Below are positions 15,537 to 25,034 of a DNA stretch of 64,000 nucleotides, in pieces. A program made the position numbers and the translations under genes. Below the pieces are notes generated by a model. It made no database searches. It had not been told where the DNA came from and was given only the letters and a program-made list of their open reading frames with translations. The number at the start of each line of letters is the position of its first letter. Position 1 is the stretch's first letter. The stretch is taken from NCBI GenBank assembly GCA_013349285.1, contig DUZU01000002.1, positions 1 through 64,000 on the forward strand, in the 5' to 3' direction. This DNA comes from Deltaproteobacteria bacterium. GTDB lineage: Bacteria; Desulfobacterota; Desulfobulbia; Desulfobulbales; Desulfurivibrionaceae.

Positions 15537-17213
15537 ATGGCCACAGCCAATATCCGTATTCACCCTAACGGACATAATGATAACCAATTTATATATCAAC
15601 AGGGGTTTGAGCGTATCAGCGAGATCTCTGTTAACGAATATGGCTCTGTTGCTTCTTCTCTTGAAAAGCTTTTTGCCGATATCGCCGATCTCTATGCGGG
15701 CAAATGGTCCAGCCATGAAGCCTGCCAGGTCACCTATCATAATCTGGAACACGCGATCGATGTTTCCCTGGCGGTGGCCAGGATGATCTCCGGCTGGAAC
15801 CAAATTGAAAAAGATCGTTTTCTACCCCAGGATTTATTCGTCATGGCGATGGCCGCGGCTTTTTTTCATGACAGCGGCTATATCAAAGATAAAGGCGACC
15901 ATCAAGGGCATGGCGGGAAATTCACCCTGATTCACGTTGATCGCAGCTGTAAAATTGCCAGCGAATACCTTACGAAAAATAATTGGCCGCTAAAAGATAT
16001 CGAAGCAATTTCTAAGATTATCTCGATTACTGATTATTCTAAAAAGCCTGAGCTGGACTTGATCTTTAGCGATGAGCAATGCAAGATCATAGGGCAGATG
16101 GTTGCCACCGCCGATCTTGTCGCCCAGATGGCCGACATTCATTATCTTCAGCGAATTGACGATCTGTTTGCCGAATTTCAAGAGGTCTATCAGTTTGAAA
16201 AAACAGAGACCCTGGCGGAAAAAGGCACCAAGGTATACAGTTCGGTGCAGGAGATAAAATCAGGAACCATATCCTTCTATGAGCATTTTGTGGTCCCGAC
16301 TCTTCGTCGAATGGGCCGCATGGATAGATATCTCACCAGCTTTTTTGGCGACGGCCGCAACCCATATCAAGAAAACATCGCGGCAAATCTTTCCTGCCAT
16401 CTCATGGATGTTCGTTCCCAGTGGCGGCGAATTGGCGATGTCCTGGAAGAACTCGGTTTGGCTACCGGGGAGCAGATTCAGCAGGCCCTGGCTAAACAGA
16501 GAAACAGCAGTCTTAATGAAAATAATCTGAACGGTAAATTCAACAAAACCTTGTTTGGCAAACAGCTCCTTGCCTGGTTTGATGAAAATTCAAAGGACCA
16601 TAAATGCCTTGGTGATTACCTGATGGAGATGGAGGCGGTAAGCCCTTCGGCCTTGGCCAATGGTTTGCTCACTCAAATGCTTCCCGAATCCGAATACAAA
16701 AACTTAACCGCCAAGGAACTGCATTTTTTACTCAAGACGGCCCTGCTATTGCAGAATATATGCAAAGGTGCATGGATTATCGAGGTGGTAATGGAAATGC
16801 TCAACCAGGTGATTGGTTGCGAAGCAAGCTCGATCCTGTTGGCCGATGTTGATGACAAGGAAATGTTTATCGCCTTTCCCACCGGACCTAAAAAAAAGCT
16901 GGTTACCGGGAAACGAATCTCCTCCGACAAAGGGTTGAGCGGTTGGGTTTATCGAAACGGGCAACCTGCATCCGTGGCCAATGTTATGGATGACGAACGT
17001 TTCGACTCGATTATCGATAAAAACGTCGGTTTTACCACCCGTTCGATCCTGGTCGTTCCTATGTATGTTAATGGAGAATGTGTCGGGGTGCTAGAGGCCC
17101 TTAATAAAAATGATGACAATTTTACCCATCATGATATGAGTGTGTTAACCATTCTGGCGACCATGCTTGCCAATGTGATGGCGGGTATTTTATGCATTAA
17201 TACAATGTCCTAA
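15537..17213 (+). CDS. HD-type phosphodiesterase-like protein with MshEN-like motifs and GAF domain
   Basis: The 558-residue soluble protein has an unusual order. Residues about 40-260 form an HD-superfamily metal phosphohydrolase; YHNLEHAIDV (67-76) resembles the YHNxxHAxDV motif of class I cyclic-nucleotide phosphodiesterases, followed by FFHDSGY (109-115) and TADLVAQM (191-198). Residues 298-322 (RIGDVLEELGLATGEQI...) and 358-381 (LGDYLMEMEAVSPSALANGL) look like the two repeats of the MshEN/GspE N-terminal cyclic-di-GMP-binding motif, though with a longer linker. Residues about 410-550 are a GAF domain (SSILLADVDD, DKGLSGWVYRNGQP, SILVVPMYVNGECVGVLEAL). I infer a signal-controlled cyclic-nucleotide hydrolase. 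AGGAG lies just upstream of the ATG. The nucleotide substrate is not known, and the MshEN match is by eye. Confidence 0.75.
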   Translation: MATANIRIHPNGHNDNQFIYQQGFERISEISVNEYGSVASSLEKLFADIADLYAGKWSSHEACQVTYHNLEHAIDVSLAVARMISGWNQIEKDRFLPQDLFVMAMAAAFFHDSGYIKDKGDHQGHGGKFTLIHVDRSCKIASEYLTKNNWPLKDIEAISKIISITDYSKKPELDLIFSDEQCKIIGQMVATADLVAQMADIHYLQRIDDLFAEFQEVYQFEKTETLAEKGTKVYSSVQEIKSGTISFYEHFVVPTLRRMGRMDRYLTSFFGDGRNPYQENIAANLSCHLMDVRSQWRRIGDVLEELGLATGEQIQQALAKQRNSSLNENNLNGKFNKTLFGKQLLAWFDENSKDHKCLGDYLMEMEAVSPSALANGLLTQMLPESEYKNLTAKELHFLLKTALLLQNICKGAWIIEVVMEMLNQVIGCEASSILLADVDDKEMFIAFPTGPKKKLVTGKRISSDKGLSGWVYRNGQPASVANVMDDERFDSIIDKNVGFTTRSILVVPMYVNGECVGVLEALNKNDDNFTHHDMSVLTILATMLANVMAGILCINTMS

Positions 17214-17267
17214 TCCTTTTGCCCGTTATCTGATAAAGATCCATCTCCTTTTGTTATTGAGAATTCC

Positions 17268-19055
17268 ATGAAAAAATTAATCGTTTTCATGCTGTTTTTT
17301 GCCCTTATCCCCTTGGTCGGCCACGCCGGGCAAGGGATCAGCATTGACGGTAAGGTCAAGTATCAGCCCGGGTTTGCAAAATTCGATTACACCTCGGATA
17401 AGGCGGTAAAAGGCGGCAATCTGGTGCTGCACGACCTGGGCAGCTTCGACAAGCTGAATCCCTTTACCTTAAAAGGGACGCCGCCGGCAGGGCTGGACAC
17501 CATGGTTTTTGAAACGCTTGCCGTTGCAAGCCTTGACGAACCCTTTGCCGCTTACGGCCTTATTGCCAAGGATATCGAACTTGCCGCAGATCGGCTGTCG
17601 GTCACCTTTACCTTGCATGAAAATGCGAAATTTTCAGACGGCTCACCCATTACCCCGGAAGATGTCAAATTTTCCCTGGAAACATTGCAGAGCGATCTGG
17701 CAAGCCCTGCCTACCAGATTTATTTCAAAGACATCAGTAAGGCGGAAATACTGGACCAATATCGAATCCGTTTTCATTTCAGCCAGCGGAATCGGGAGCT
17801 GCACATGATTGCCAGCCAACTTCCGGTATTGTCAAAAGCGTTTTACCTCACACACAGCTTTGAAAATCCATCCATGGTGCCGCCAATCGGTTCCGGCCCA
17901 TATCGAATAAAGGAGGTTGTTCCCGGCAAAGCAATAAGCTATGTCGCCAATCCTGATTATTGGGCCAAGGATCTCAATGTCCGCAAGGGAATGTTTAATT
18001 TTACCACCGTAACCTATAAATATTTCAAGGATCAGATTGTCTCGGTTGAGGCGTTCAAGGCCGGAGAATTTGATTTTATGGAGATCAACATTGCCAAACA
18101 ATGGGCCCGGGATCTGAAAGGGCCACATTTTGATTCCGGCCAACTAATCAAGGAAACGCTGCCCCATAAAAACAACGCCGGGATGCAGGCCTTTGTCTTC
18201 AATCTGCGCAAACCGATATTTCAAGATCGAATGGTCCGCAAGGCCCTGACTTTGGCCTTTGATTTCGAGTGGACCAATGCCGCCCTGTTTTTTGACCAGT
18301 ACACCAGGTGCAACAGTTTTTTCAGCAACTCGACCTTTGCCGCCGCCAATCTGCCTAAAGGGCTGGAGCTTTCATATCTGGAGCCCTTCCGTGACCGGTT
18401 GCCCCCGGAGGTTTTCAGTGAAGCGCCGACCTCGGTTACCACGGCGCCGCCCAACAGCCTGCGCAACAATCTGCGCCGGGCGAAACAGCTTCTTAGCCAA
18501 GCCGGCTGGGATGTGAAAAACGGCATCTTGACCGATAAAGACGGCCGGCAGCTTGAATTTGAAATTTTGTTGGTCTCCCCTTCATTTGAACGGGTGATGG
18601 AACCCTTTATCAACAACCTGAAAAAACTTGGGGTAAACGCCCATTCCCGCATTATTGATCCAGCCCTTTACGTGCGACGGTTGAATGATTTTGATTATGA
18701 CATGACGGTAACGGTTTTCGGCCAGTCGCAATCACCCGGCAATGAACAACGCAATTACTGGCATTCAACCGCTGCCGATCACAAGGGCTCCCGCAACCTG
18801 ATCGGCATAAAAGACCAGGTGGTTGATGCGCTGGTTGATCGTATTATTTACGCCGAGACCCAGGAGCAACTGACGGCCGCCTGCAAAGCGCTGGACCGGG
18901 TTCTCTTGGCCGGCAATTATGTGGTGCCTAATTGGTACTTAGCAAAACATCGCATTTCATATAAAAATATCTTTTCCCGCCCCGCCACCCTGCCTATCTA
19001 CTTTGCGCCATCCCAGGCCTTGATGACCTGGTGGATAAATCCACAAAATCAATAA
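17268..19055 (+). CDS. yejA: Periplasmic peptide-binding protein of a Yej-type ABC transporter
   Basis: The 595-residue family-5 solute-binding protein starts with a signal peptide (MKKLIVFMLFFALIPLVGHA, cleavage near residue 20). FDYTSDKAVKGGNLVLHDLG and FDKLNPFTLKGTPPAG are typical of the YejA branch, and SDGSPITPEDVKFSLETL is the general family-5 signature. It should deliver oligopeptides, possibly larger ones, to the YejBEF complex encoded downstream. The two permease genes and the ATPase follow in the same direction, but a response-regulator gene and a candidate promoter separate yejA from yejB. No lipobox is seen, so the protein is probably free in the periplasm. Confidence 0.9.
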   Translation: MKKLIVFMLFFALIPLVGHAGQGISIDGKVKYQPGFAKFDYTSDKAVKGGNLVLHDLGSFDKLNPFTLKGTPPAGLDTMVFETLAVASLDEPFAAYGLIAKDIELAADRLSVTFTLHENAKFSDGSPITPEDVKFSLETLQSDLASPAYQIYFKDISKAEILDQYRIRFHFSQRNRELHMIASQLPVLSKAFYLTHSFENPSMVPPIGSGPYRIKEVVPGKAISYVANPDYWAKDLNVRKGMFNFTTVTYKYFKDQIVSVEAFKAGEFDFMEINIAKQWARDLKGPHFDSGQLIKETLPHKNNAGMQAFVFNLRKPIFQDRMVRKALTLAFDFEWTNAALFFDQYTRCNSFFSNSTFAAANLPKGLELSYLEPFRDRLPPEVFSEAPTSVTTAPPNSLRNNLRRAKQLLSQAGWDVKNGILTDKDGRQLEFEILLVSPSFERVMEPFINNLKKLGVNAHSRIIDPALYVRRLNDFDYDMTVTVFGQSQSPGNEQRNYWHSTAADHKGSRNLIGIKDQVVDALVDRIIYAETQEQLTAACKALDRVLLAGNYVVPNWYLAKHRISYKNIFSRPATLPIYFAPSQALMTWWINPQNQ

Positions 19056-19187
19056 CTACCTCTTGTGCTGCTATTCTTTATATGTTATTGAAAACAAGTT
19101 TTTTTTGAATACTACTTATAAATTATATCTTCACTTAAACGGGAAGCCTTCACTTCTGATTAAGGGGAAGATTATTACTCCCATCAT

Positions 19188-19628
19188 GTGTTTAGCAACA
19201 TGCACAATAGTAACGAAAATAATTGTCTGTCGATTTCGGAAGGCAACCACGGATTAAATATTTTAGTGGTTGAGGATAACCCCGTTAATCAGAAGCTTCT
19301 CAGTCTCATGTTGGACGATTTCGGTTATAATCTTTGTATTACCGAAAACGGCCTGGAAGGGGTTAAGGCTTATCAGGCCCAACATTTCGATCTGATTCTG
19401 ATGGATATCCAGATGCCGATTATGGACGGCTTCACGGCCACGGCTGAAATTCGGGCTCTGGAAAAAATAAGCGGGCGGCATGTCCCCATTATTGCGGTAA
19501 CCGCTCATTCATTGCCCGGCTACAAGGAAAAATGTCTGCAGGCCGGGATGGATAATTACCTGGCTAAACCTTATCACATCGATGAGTTGCATAACATAAT
19601 CACCGAAACCCTCGACACCCTCTCCTGA
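19188..19628 (+). CDS. Single-domain response regulator
   Basis: The 146-residue protein is a receiver domain with no output domain. After about 22 polar residues it reads LNILVVEDNPVNQKLLSLML (acidic pair at the Mg site), with the phospho-acceptor Asp in DLILMDIQMPIMDGF (about residue 74), the TAH switch residue in IIAVTAHS and the conserved Lys in NYLAKPYHIDEL (about 126). All key residues are present. The sequence is of the type fused to hybrid kinases. It is inserted between yejA and yejB, with 132 and 159 bases on either side, so it could take phosphate from a hybrid kinase elsewhere. ATGs at 19188 and 19200 are both possible starts. Confidence 0.9.
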   Translation: MFSNMHNSNENNCLSISEGNHGLNILVVEDNPVNQKLLSLMLDDFGYNLCITENGLEGVKAYQAQHFDLILMDIQMPIMDGFTATAEIRALEKISGRHVPIIAVTAHSLPGYKEKCLQAGMDNYLAKPYHIDELHNIITETLDTLS

Positions 19629-19671
19629 GTTACCCATTTTTCAGATAAAAAAGTAACACCTCCAATTGACC

Positions 19672-19699
19672 TTGACGGCCTCAGTCGATAGACTATATT
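19672..19699 (+). promoter_or_regulatory. Candidate sigma-70 promoter for yejBEF
   Basis: TTGACG (19672-19677) and TATATT (19694-19699) are separated by 16 bases, about 90 bases upstream of yejB. If real, the permease and ATPase genes can be transcribed separately from yejA and the response regulator. Assigned by eye. Confidence 0.4.
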
Positions 19700-19787
19700 G
19701 AAATTCTTCAGGGTAGCGAACAGCTCATTGCCCTTAGCCCATGTCTAAATTTTTATAAACTCGGATTTCCCAAAACTATATATTCCT

Positions 19788-20843
19788 ATGGCAGCTTATA
19801 TTCTGCGCAGATTTCTGCTGATGATCCCGACCATCTTCGGAATTATGCTGGTTACCTTCACGGTCACGCAATTTGTGCCTGGTGGTCCGGTGGAGAGGAT
19901 GCTTGCTGCGATGGAGGGCCATGGTGGCGGCGGTGAAGTGCGGGCGTCACGGGCCATGAATATCTATCAGGGCGATAAAGGCCTTGATGCGGAACGGGTC
20001 GACAAACTCAAAAAACTATATGGGTTTGACAAGCCGCCGGTGGCACGCTTTCTGGCCATGATGAAGAACTACCTGGTTTTTGATTTTGGCGAGAGCTATT
20101 ATCATCACCGGTCGGTGGTTTCCCTGGTGATCTCCAAGATGCCGGTGTCCATGTCCCTGGGGCTCTGGTCATTTCTCATTGTCTACGGCACCTGCATCCC
20201 CCTGGGGATCAGCAAGGCGGTGCGGGACGGCTCGCGGTTTGATGTCCTGACCAGTTCCTTTATTTTGGTCGGTTATGCGATCCCCGGTTTTGTCCTGGCC
20301 ATCCTCTTGATCGTGCTGTTCGGCGGCGGCAGCTTCTGGAGCATTTTTCCCCTGCGCGGCCTGGTCTCCGACAACTGGGCCAGTTTGGGCTGGTTCGCCA
20401 AGGTAACCGATTATCTGTGGCATATGGTGCTGCCCATCATCGCCAGTACGGTGGGCAGCCTGGCGGTGATGACCCTGCTCACCAAGAACAGCTTTCTGGA
20501 AGAGATCCGCAAGCAATATGTGCTTACCGCCCGGGCCAAGGGGTTAAGTGAAAAAAATATTCTTTACCGCCATGTCTTCAGAAACGCGATCATCCCGATT
20601 ATTACCGGTTTTCCCGGCTCCTTTATCACCGCGTTTTTCACCGGCAGCCTGTTGATCGAAACCATTTTTTCCCTGGACGGCATGGGCCTTTTGGCCTATG
20701 AGTCGATCATGAACCGTGATTACCCGGTGGTGCTCGGCACCCTGTACTTTTTCACCATTATCGGGCTGATCTCCCGGCTGCTTTCTGATTTAAGTTATGT
20801 GGTGGTTGATCCCCGCATCAGTTTTGAAGGGGTGGAACACTAG
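19788..20843 (+). CDS. yejB: Peptide ABC transporter permease (YejB type)
   Basis: The 351-residue inner-membrane protein is a binding-protein-dependent permease with about six membrane segments, beginning AAYILRRFLLMIPTIFGIML. The EAA loop that contacts the ATPase is present as RAKGLSEKNILYRHVFRNA near residue 245-263. The periplasmic stretch at about residues 30-90, with MEGHGGGGEVRASRA, is typical of YejB rather than of DppB or OppB, and length agrees. It pairs with YejE encoded one base downstream of its stop codon. There is no clear ribosome-binding site before the ATG. Confidence 0.9.
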   Translation: MAAYILRRFLLMIPTIFGIMLVTFTVTQFVPGGPVERMLAAMEGHGGGGEVRASRAMNIYQGDKGLDAERVDKLKKLYGFDKPPVARFLAMMKNYLVFDFGESYYHHRSVVSLVISKMPVSMSLGLWSFLIVYGTCIPLGISKAVRDGSRFDVLTSSFILVGYAIPGFVLAILLIVLFGGGSFWSIFPLRGLVSDNWASLGWFAKVTDYLWHMVLPIIASTVGSLAVMTLLTKNSFLEEIRKQYVLTARAKGLSEKNILYRHVFRNAIIPIITGFPGSFITAFFTGSLLIETIFSLDGMGLLAYESIMNRDYPVVLGTLYFFTIIGLISRLLSDLSYVVVDPRISFEGVEH

Positions 20844-20844
20844 G

Positions 20845-21876
20845 ATGACGAAAAGCGCTAAACAGACTTTATCCTCCCGGCGTTGGCGCCGTTTCAAGGC
20901 CAACAAAAGGGGTTTTTTCAGCCTGATTATCTTTGCCGTGGTCTTTTTCCTCAGCCTGTTCGCGGAAGGGCTCAGCAACGACAAGCCGTTTCTGGTCTAT
21001 TATGACAGCGGTTTTTATTTCCCGATCTTCAAGGTCTATCCGGAAACCACCTTTGGCGGAGATTTTGAAACGGAAACCGATTATCAGGATCCCTACATCC
21101 GGGAGATTTTAACCAACAATAACAACAAGGTTTTTTTTCCGCTCAATCCCTATAGTTTTGACTCGATCAACCTCGAACTCAATCAACCGGTCCCCTCACC
21201 GCCCACCGACAAAAATTATCTGGGCACCGATGACCGGGGCCGCGATGTTCTCGCCCGCCTGCTCTACGGCTTTCGCCTCTCGGTGCTGTTCGGTTTAGCC
21301 CTTACCCTTATCGGCACCGGGGTCGGCATTATCTCCGGCGCGGTGCAGGGCTATCTCGGCGGCCGGACCGATCTTTTCCTGCAACGCTTCATCGAGATAT
21401 GGAGCGCCATGCCCGAGCTCTATCTGCTCATTATCTTCGCCTCTATCTTTAAACCCAGTGTCTTGCTCCTGCTTACCCTGCTGGCCCTGTTCGGCTGGAT
21501 GGGGCTGTCCGATTATGTGCGGGCCGAGTTTCTCAAGGGCCGCAACATGGATTACGTCAAGGCCGCCAAGGCCCTGGGCGTAAACAATATTACCATTATG
21601 ATTCGTCACCTGCTGCCCAACGGCATGACCCCGGTCATCACCTTTCTCCCCTTCCGAATGAGCGGCTCCATCCTGGCCTTGACCAGTTTGGACTTTCTCG
21701 GCTTGGGGGTGCCGCCGCCCACGCCGAGTCTTGGCGAGCTGCTGGCCCAGGGCAAAAATAATATAGAGGCCTGGTGGCTCTCCCTCAGCACCTTTGGCGT
21801 ACTGGTCGGCACCTTGATTCTTTTGATCTTTATCGGCGAGGCCCTGCGGGAATCCTTTGATCCCCGCAAGGTATAA
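20845..21876 (+). CDS. yejE: Peptide ABC transporter permease (YejE type)
   Basis: The 343-residue inner-membrane permease starts at ATG 20845, one base after the yejB stop. A longer in-frame start inside yejB is less likely. It has an N-terminal membrane segment (FFSLIIFAVVFFLSLFAEGL), then a long periplasmic insert of about 80 residues (SNDKPFLVYYD to LNQPVPSPPTDKN) that is characteristic of YejE. The domain opening GTDDRGRDVLARLLYGFRLS and the EAA loop KAAKALGVNNITIMIRHLLP follow. It forms the translocation pore with YejB. Confidence 0.9.
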   Translation: MTKSAKQTLSSRRWRRFKANKRGFFSLIIFAVVFFLSLFAEGLSNDKPFLVYYDSGFYFPIFKVYPETTFGGDFETETDYQDPYIREILTNNNNKVFFPLNPYSFDSINLELNQPVPSPPTDKNYLGTDDRGRDVLARLLYGFRLSVLFGLALTLIGTGVGIISGAVQGYLGGRTDLFLQRFIEIWSAMPELYLLIIFASIFKPSVLLLLTLLALFGWMGLSDYVRAEFLKGRNMDYVKAAKALGVNNITIMIRHLLPNGMTPVITFLPFRMSGSILALTSLDFLGLGVPPPTPSLGELLAQGKNNIEAWWLSLSTFGVLVGTLILLIFIGEALRESFDPRKV

Positions 21877-23484
21877 ATGAAGAGGCCCATGGACATGCTT
21901 CTTGAGATAAATTCCCTGTGCACCGGTTTTCATACCGACCGTGGTTACAGCCAAGTGCTCAACAATGTCGATCTGACCATTGCTGACGGGCAAACCGTTG
22001 CCCTGGTCGGGGAATCGGGCTCCGGCAAATCGGTGACCGCCCTATCCATCCTCCAGCTTTTTGAACGGGGTGCCACGGTGATGAGCGGCGAGATCTTGTT
22101 TCAGGGCGAGAATCTGCTGAATTGTACGGAAAACCGGATGCGGCAACTGCGGGGCAACCGGATTGCCATGATCTTCCAGGAGCCGATGATCTCCATGAAT
22201 CCGGTTTATCCCATCGGCGATCAGCTGATGGAGCCGATCATGCTCCACCAGGGGCTGAATAAAAACCAGGCCAGAGCCAAGGCGATCAGCCTGCTCAGGC
22301 GGGCGGAAATATCCGATCCGGCCGGCCGGTTGGCAAGTTTCCCCCATCAGCTCTCCGGCGGCCAGATCCAACGGGTGATGATCGCCATGGCCCTGGCCTG
22401 TCAACCCCGGCTCCTTATTGCCGATGAACCGACCACCGCGCTCGATGTAACGATCCAGGCCCAGATCCTGACCTTGATCAAGGATATTCAGCAGGAACAG
22501 AAGATGGCGATGCTGCTGATCACCCATGATCTCAACATGGTCAGAAAAATTGCCGATCAGGTCCATATCATGCACCAGGGCAAAATCGTCGAAGCAGGCC
22601 CCACCGATCAGGTCTTTACTCAACCGAAAAACGATTATACCATCAAGCTGCTAAGCAGTGTGCCCCATGGTACGCCGCCGGTAAAGAATAACGCCCCGCC
22701 CCTCCTCGATCTAAAAGAGGTTCGCTGCCATTTTCCGATAAAATCCGGCTTTTTCAAGAAAACAGTCGGGATGATCAAGGCGGTGGACGGGGTGAGTTTT
22801 ACCATCAGGCAAGGCACAACCTTCGGGGTGGTCGGCGAGTCCGGTTCCGGCAAAACCACCCTGGGCATGAGTATTCTAAAACTTGTTGCCGGGACCGGGG
22901 CTATTGTCTATCAGGGCAAAAATCTGCTGGCAACGAGCGATCGCAACTGGCGGCCCCTGCGCAGGGAACTGCAGGTTGTTTTCCAAGATCCATTTTCTTC
23001 GCTGTCGCCAAGGCTTAATGTCGGGCAAATTATCGGCGAAGGATTGTCCGCGCATGGGATCGGCTCTAAAACGGAACGCTTGGAGATTGTACGGGCCGCC
23101 TTGCTCGAGGTGGGCCTGGAGCCGGAGATGGCGGATCGTTATCCCCATGAGTTTTCCGGCGGCCAACGACAACGGATCGCCATAGCCCGGGCAATTGTCC
23201 TCCAGCCCAAGTTCATTGTCCTGGATGAGCCGACCAGCGCCCTGGACATGACCATTCAGGCTCAGATTATCGAACTGCTGAAAAAACTGCAGGACAAATA
23301 TGGCATTACCTACTTCTTTATCTCCCACGATCTCAGGGTGATCAAGGCCATGGCCGATGAGGTGGCGGTGATGCAGAATGGCGAGGTTGTTGAATGCGGG
23401 CCGGCGGCGCAGCTTTTCGCCGCGCCGGAGCATCCTTACACCCGCAAACTATTTGCCGCCGCCTTTGACCTTGCCGGCAGCTGA
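21877..23484 (+). CDS. yejF: Peptide ABC transporter ATPase with two nucleotide-binding domains
   Basis: This 535-residue cytoplasmic protein carries both ATPase domains in one chain, as YejF does. The first domain (about 5-255) has Walker A GESGSGKS, signature LSGGQIQRV and Walker B LLIADEPTTALD. The second (about 270-535) has GESGSGKTT, FSGGQRQRIAIARAIV and FIVLDEPTSALD. The start lies directly behind the yejE stop; Met5 and Met7 are also possible starts because the ribosome-binding site is not decisive. Its last 36 bases overlap the 3' end of pepA on the opposite strand. Confidence 0.93.
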   Translation: MKRPMDMLLEINSLCTGFHTDRGYSQVLNNVDLTIADGQTVALVGESGSGKSVTALSILQLFERGATVMSGEILFQGENLLNCTENRMRQLRGNRIAMIFQEPMISMNPVYPIGDQLMEPIMLHQGLNKNQARAKAISLLRRAEISDPAGRLASFPHQLSGGQIQRVMIAMALACQPRLLIADEPTTALDVTIQAQILTLIKDIQQEQKMAMLLITHDLNMVRKIADQVHIMHQGKIVEAGPTDQVFTQPKNDYTIKLLSSVPHGTPPVKNNAPPLLDLKEVRCHFPIKSGFFKKTVGMIKAVDGVSFTIRQGTTFGVVGESGSGKTTLGMSILKLVAGTGAIVYQGKNLLATSDRNWRPLRRELQVVFQDPFSSLSPRLNVGQIIGEGLSAHGIGSKTERLEIVRAALLEVGLEPEMADRYPHEFSGGQRQRIAIARAIVLQPKFIVLDEPTSALDMTIQAQIIELLKKLQDKYGITYFFISHDLRVIKAMADEVAVMQNGEVVECGPAAQLFAAPEHPYTRKLFAAAFDLAGS

Positions 23485-24990
23485 GGTTTTTTGTTTTTTG
23501 CCGACCCTTCTGACCAGCTCGAACAAGGTCCGCACCGCAATGCCGGATGGGCCTTTGGGCACATAGGATTTCTTGGTGAAGTTCCAGGCGGTGCCCGCGA
23601 TATCAAGGTGCGCCCATGGGGTGTCGCCGACAAATTCCTTTAAAAACGCTGCGGCCGTAATCGTGCCGCCATCGCGTTTGCCCACGTTTTTAAGATCGGC
23701 AATATCCGACTTGAGCTGCTTGGTGTATTCCTTATCCAGCGGCAGCCGCCAGAGCAACTCACCGGCATGATCGCCCGCGGCCGACAGTTGGTCGCAAAGC
23801 TCGTCATTATTGCCCAACATCCCGGTCCGATGATGACCCAGCCCGACGATTACCGCACCGGTAAGGGTCGCCACATCAACCACCATGTCCGGCTTGAACT
23901 TTTTGATGCCGTAGGCCAAGGCATCGGCCAGAATCAGGCGTCCTTCGGCATCGGTATTGATTACCTCAACCGTCTTGCCGCCATATTGGTTGATCAAATC
24001 GCCGGGCTTGATGGCGGAAGGGCCGGGAAGATTCTCGGTTGCCGGAACAATGGCAACCACGTTTACCCCTTTGAGTTTTGCTTCGGCAACGGCCTGCATG
24101 GTGGCCAGTACCGCTGCGCCGCCGCACATGTCATATTTCATCTCCTCCATGCCGCCACTGGGCTTTAAGGAGATGCCGCCCGAATCAAAGGTGAGCCCCT
24201 TGCCGACCAGCAGCAGGGTCTTGGCCTTAGGTGCGGTTTTATATTCGAGAATAACCATTTTCGGGGGTTGGTCAGATCCCTGGTTGACGCCGATGATCCC
24301 GCCCATGCCCAGTTTCTTCATCTGCTCGGCGGAAAGCACCTTGCAGGCCATCCCGAATTTATCAGCCAGTTCTTTGCCATACGCGGCAAAATGAGCAGGG
24401 GTCCAGTGGCTGGCAGGCTCGTTGGCCATATCCCGGGCAATGGTCGCCGCCCGGGCTGCAATTTCGCCCTGTTTCATGCCCTTGCGGACCGCTTTGTCAT
24501 CACCGGCGAAAAAAGAAACCTCTTTTAATTCACCGTGGCTTTCATCCGGTTCATTCTTGGTTTTATATTTTTCAAAACAATAGGAGCCCAGAACCAGGCC
24601 TTCGGTCAGGCACTCGGCCAGTTCATCCTTGGCAAAGGGAATTTCTTCCGGGACCACCACCATGATCTTGCTGATATTATGTTTTGAAACCACGGCGGCG
24701 ATCTGGCCGCCTGCTTCCCGGAAGAGTTCCCGGTTAAGCTCCTCCTTGCCCAGCCCGACCATAAGAATCCGCCGCGGGCCATGCTGGCCCTTTGCCGTAG
24801 GGGCGGGGTAATACATAAGGGTCTCCCCTTCCTTTCCTTTAAAGTCACCGATGTCAAAGGTGCGTTTCAAGATTTTGGCCACGGATGAATCTTGGCATTG
24901 AGGGGCGCCTTTTAAAGATTGCCGAACCAGGTGCACAAGCAGATCACCATTATATTCGGCCGGCATAATTTTGCTTAATTTGAACATCAT
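23449..24990 (-). CDS. pepA: Leucyl aminopeptidase (M17 family)
   Basis: The 513-residue cytoplasmic enzyme removes N-terminal residues from peptides with two bound metal ions. The catalytic core shows LLVGKGLTFDSGGISLKPSG (metal Lys and Asp), MKYDMCGGAAVLATM and NTDAEGRLILADALAYG. Length is normal. GGAG precedes two adjacent ATGs at 24990 and 24987; spacing favours the second. The C-terminal basic tail (KKQKTSAAGKVKGGGK) is translated from the antisense of the yejF 3' end, a convergent overlap of 36 bases. The neighbouring Yej importer would supply peptides, so the pair makes sense for peptide use, although they are not co-transcribed. Confidence 0.95.
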   Translation of the reverse strand: MMFKLSKIMPAEYNGDLLVHLVRQSLKGAPQCQDSSVAKILKRTFDIGDFKGKEGETLMYYPAPTAKGQHGPRRILMVGLGKEELNRELFREAGGQIAAVVSKHNISKIMVVVPEEIPFAKDELAECLTEGLVLGSYCFEKYKTKNEPDESHGELKEVSFFAGDDKAVRKGMKQGEIAARAATIARDMANEPASHWTPAHFAAYGKELADKFGMACKVLSAEQMKKLGMGGIIGVNQGSDQPPKMVILEYKTAPKAKTLLLVGKGLTFDSGGISLKPSGGMEEMKYDMCGGAAVLATMQAVAEAKLKGVNVVAIVPATENLPGPSAIKPGDLINQYGGKTVEVINTDAEGRLILADALAYGIKKFKPDMVVDVATLTGAVIVGLGHHRTGMLGNNDELCDQLSAAGDHAGELLWRLPLDKEYTKQLKSDIADLKNVGKRDGGTITAAAFLKEFVGDTPWAHLDIAGTAWNFTKKSYVPKGPSGIAVRTLFELVRRVGKKQKTSAAGKVKGGGK

Positions 24991-25034
24991 AAATCTCCGT
25001 AAAAAAATAAAGCTGTTCGCAACTGACTAAAGAA

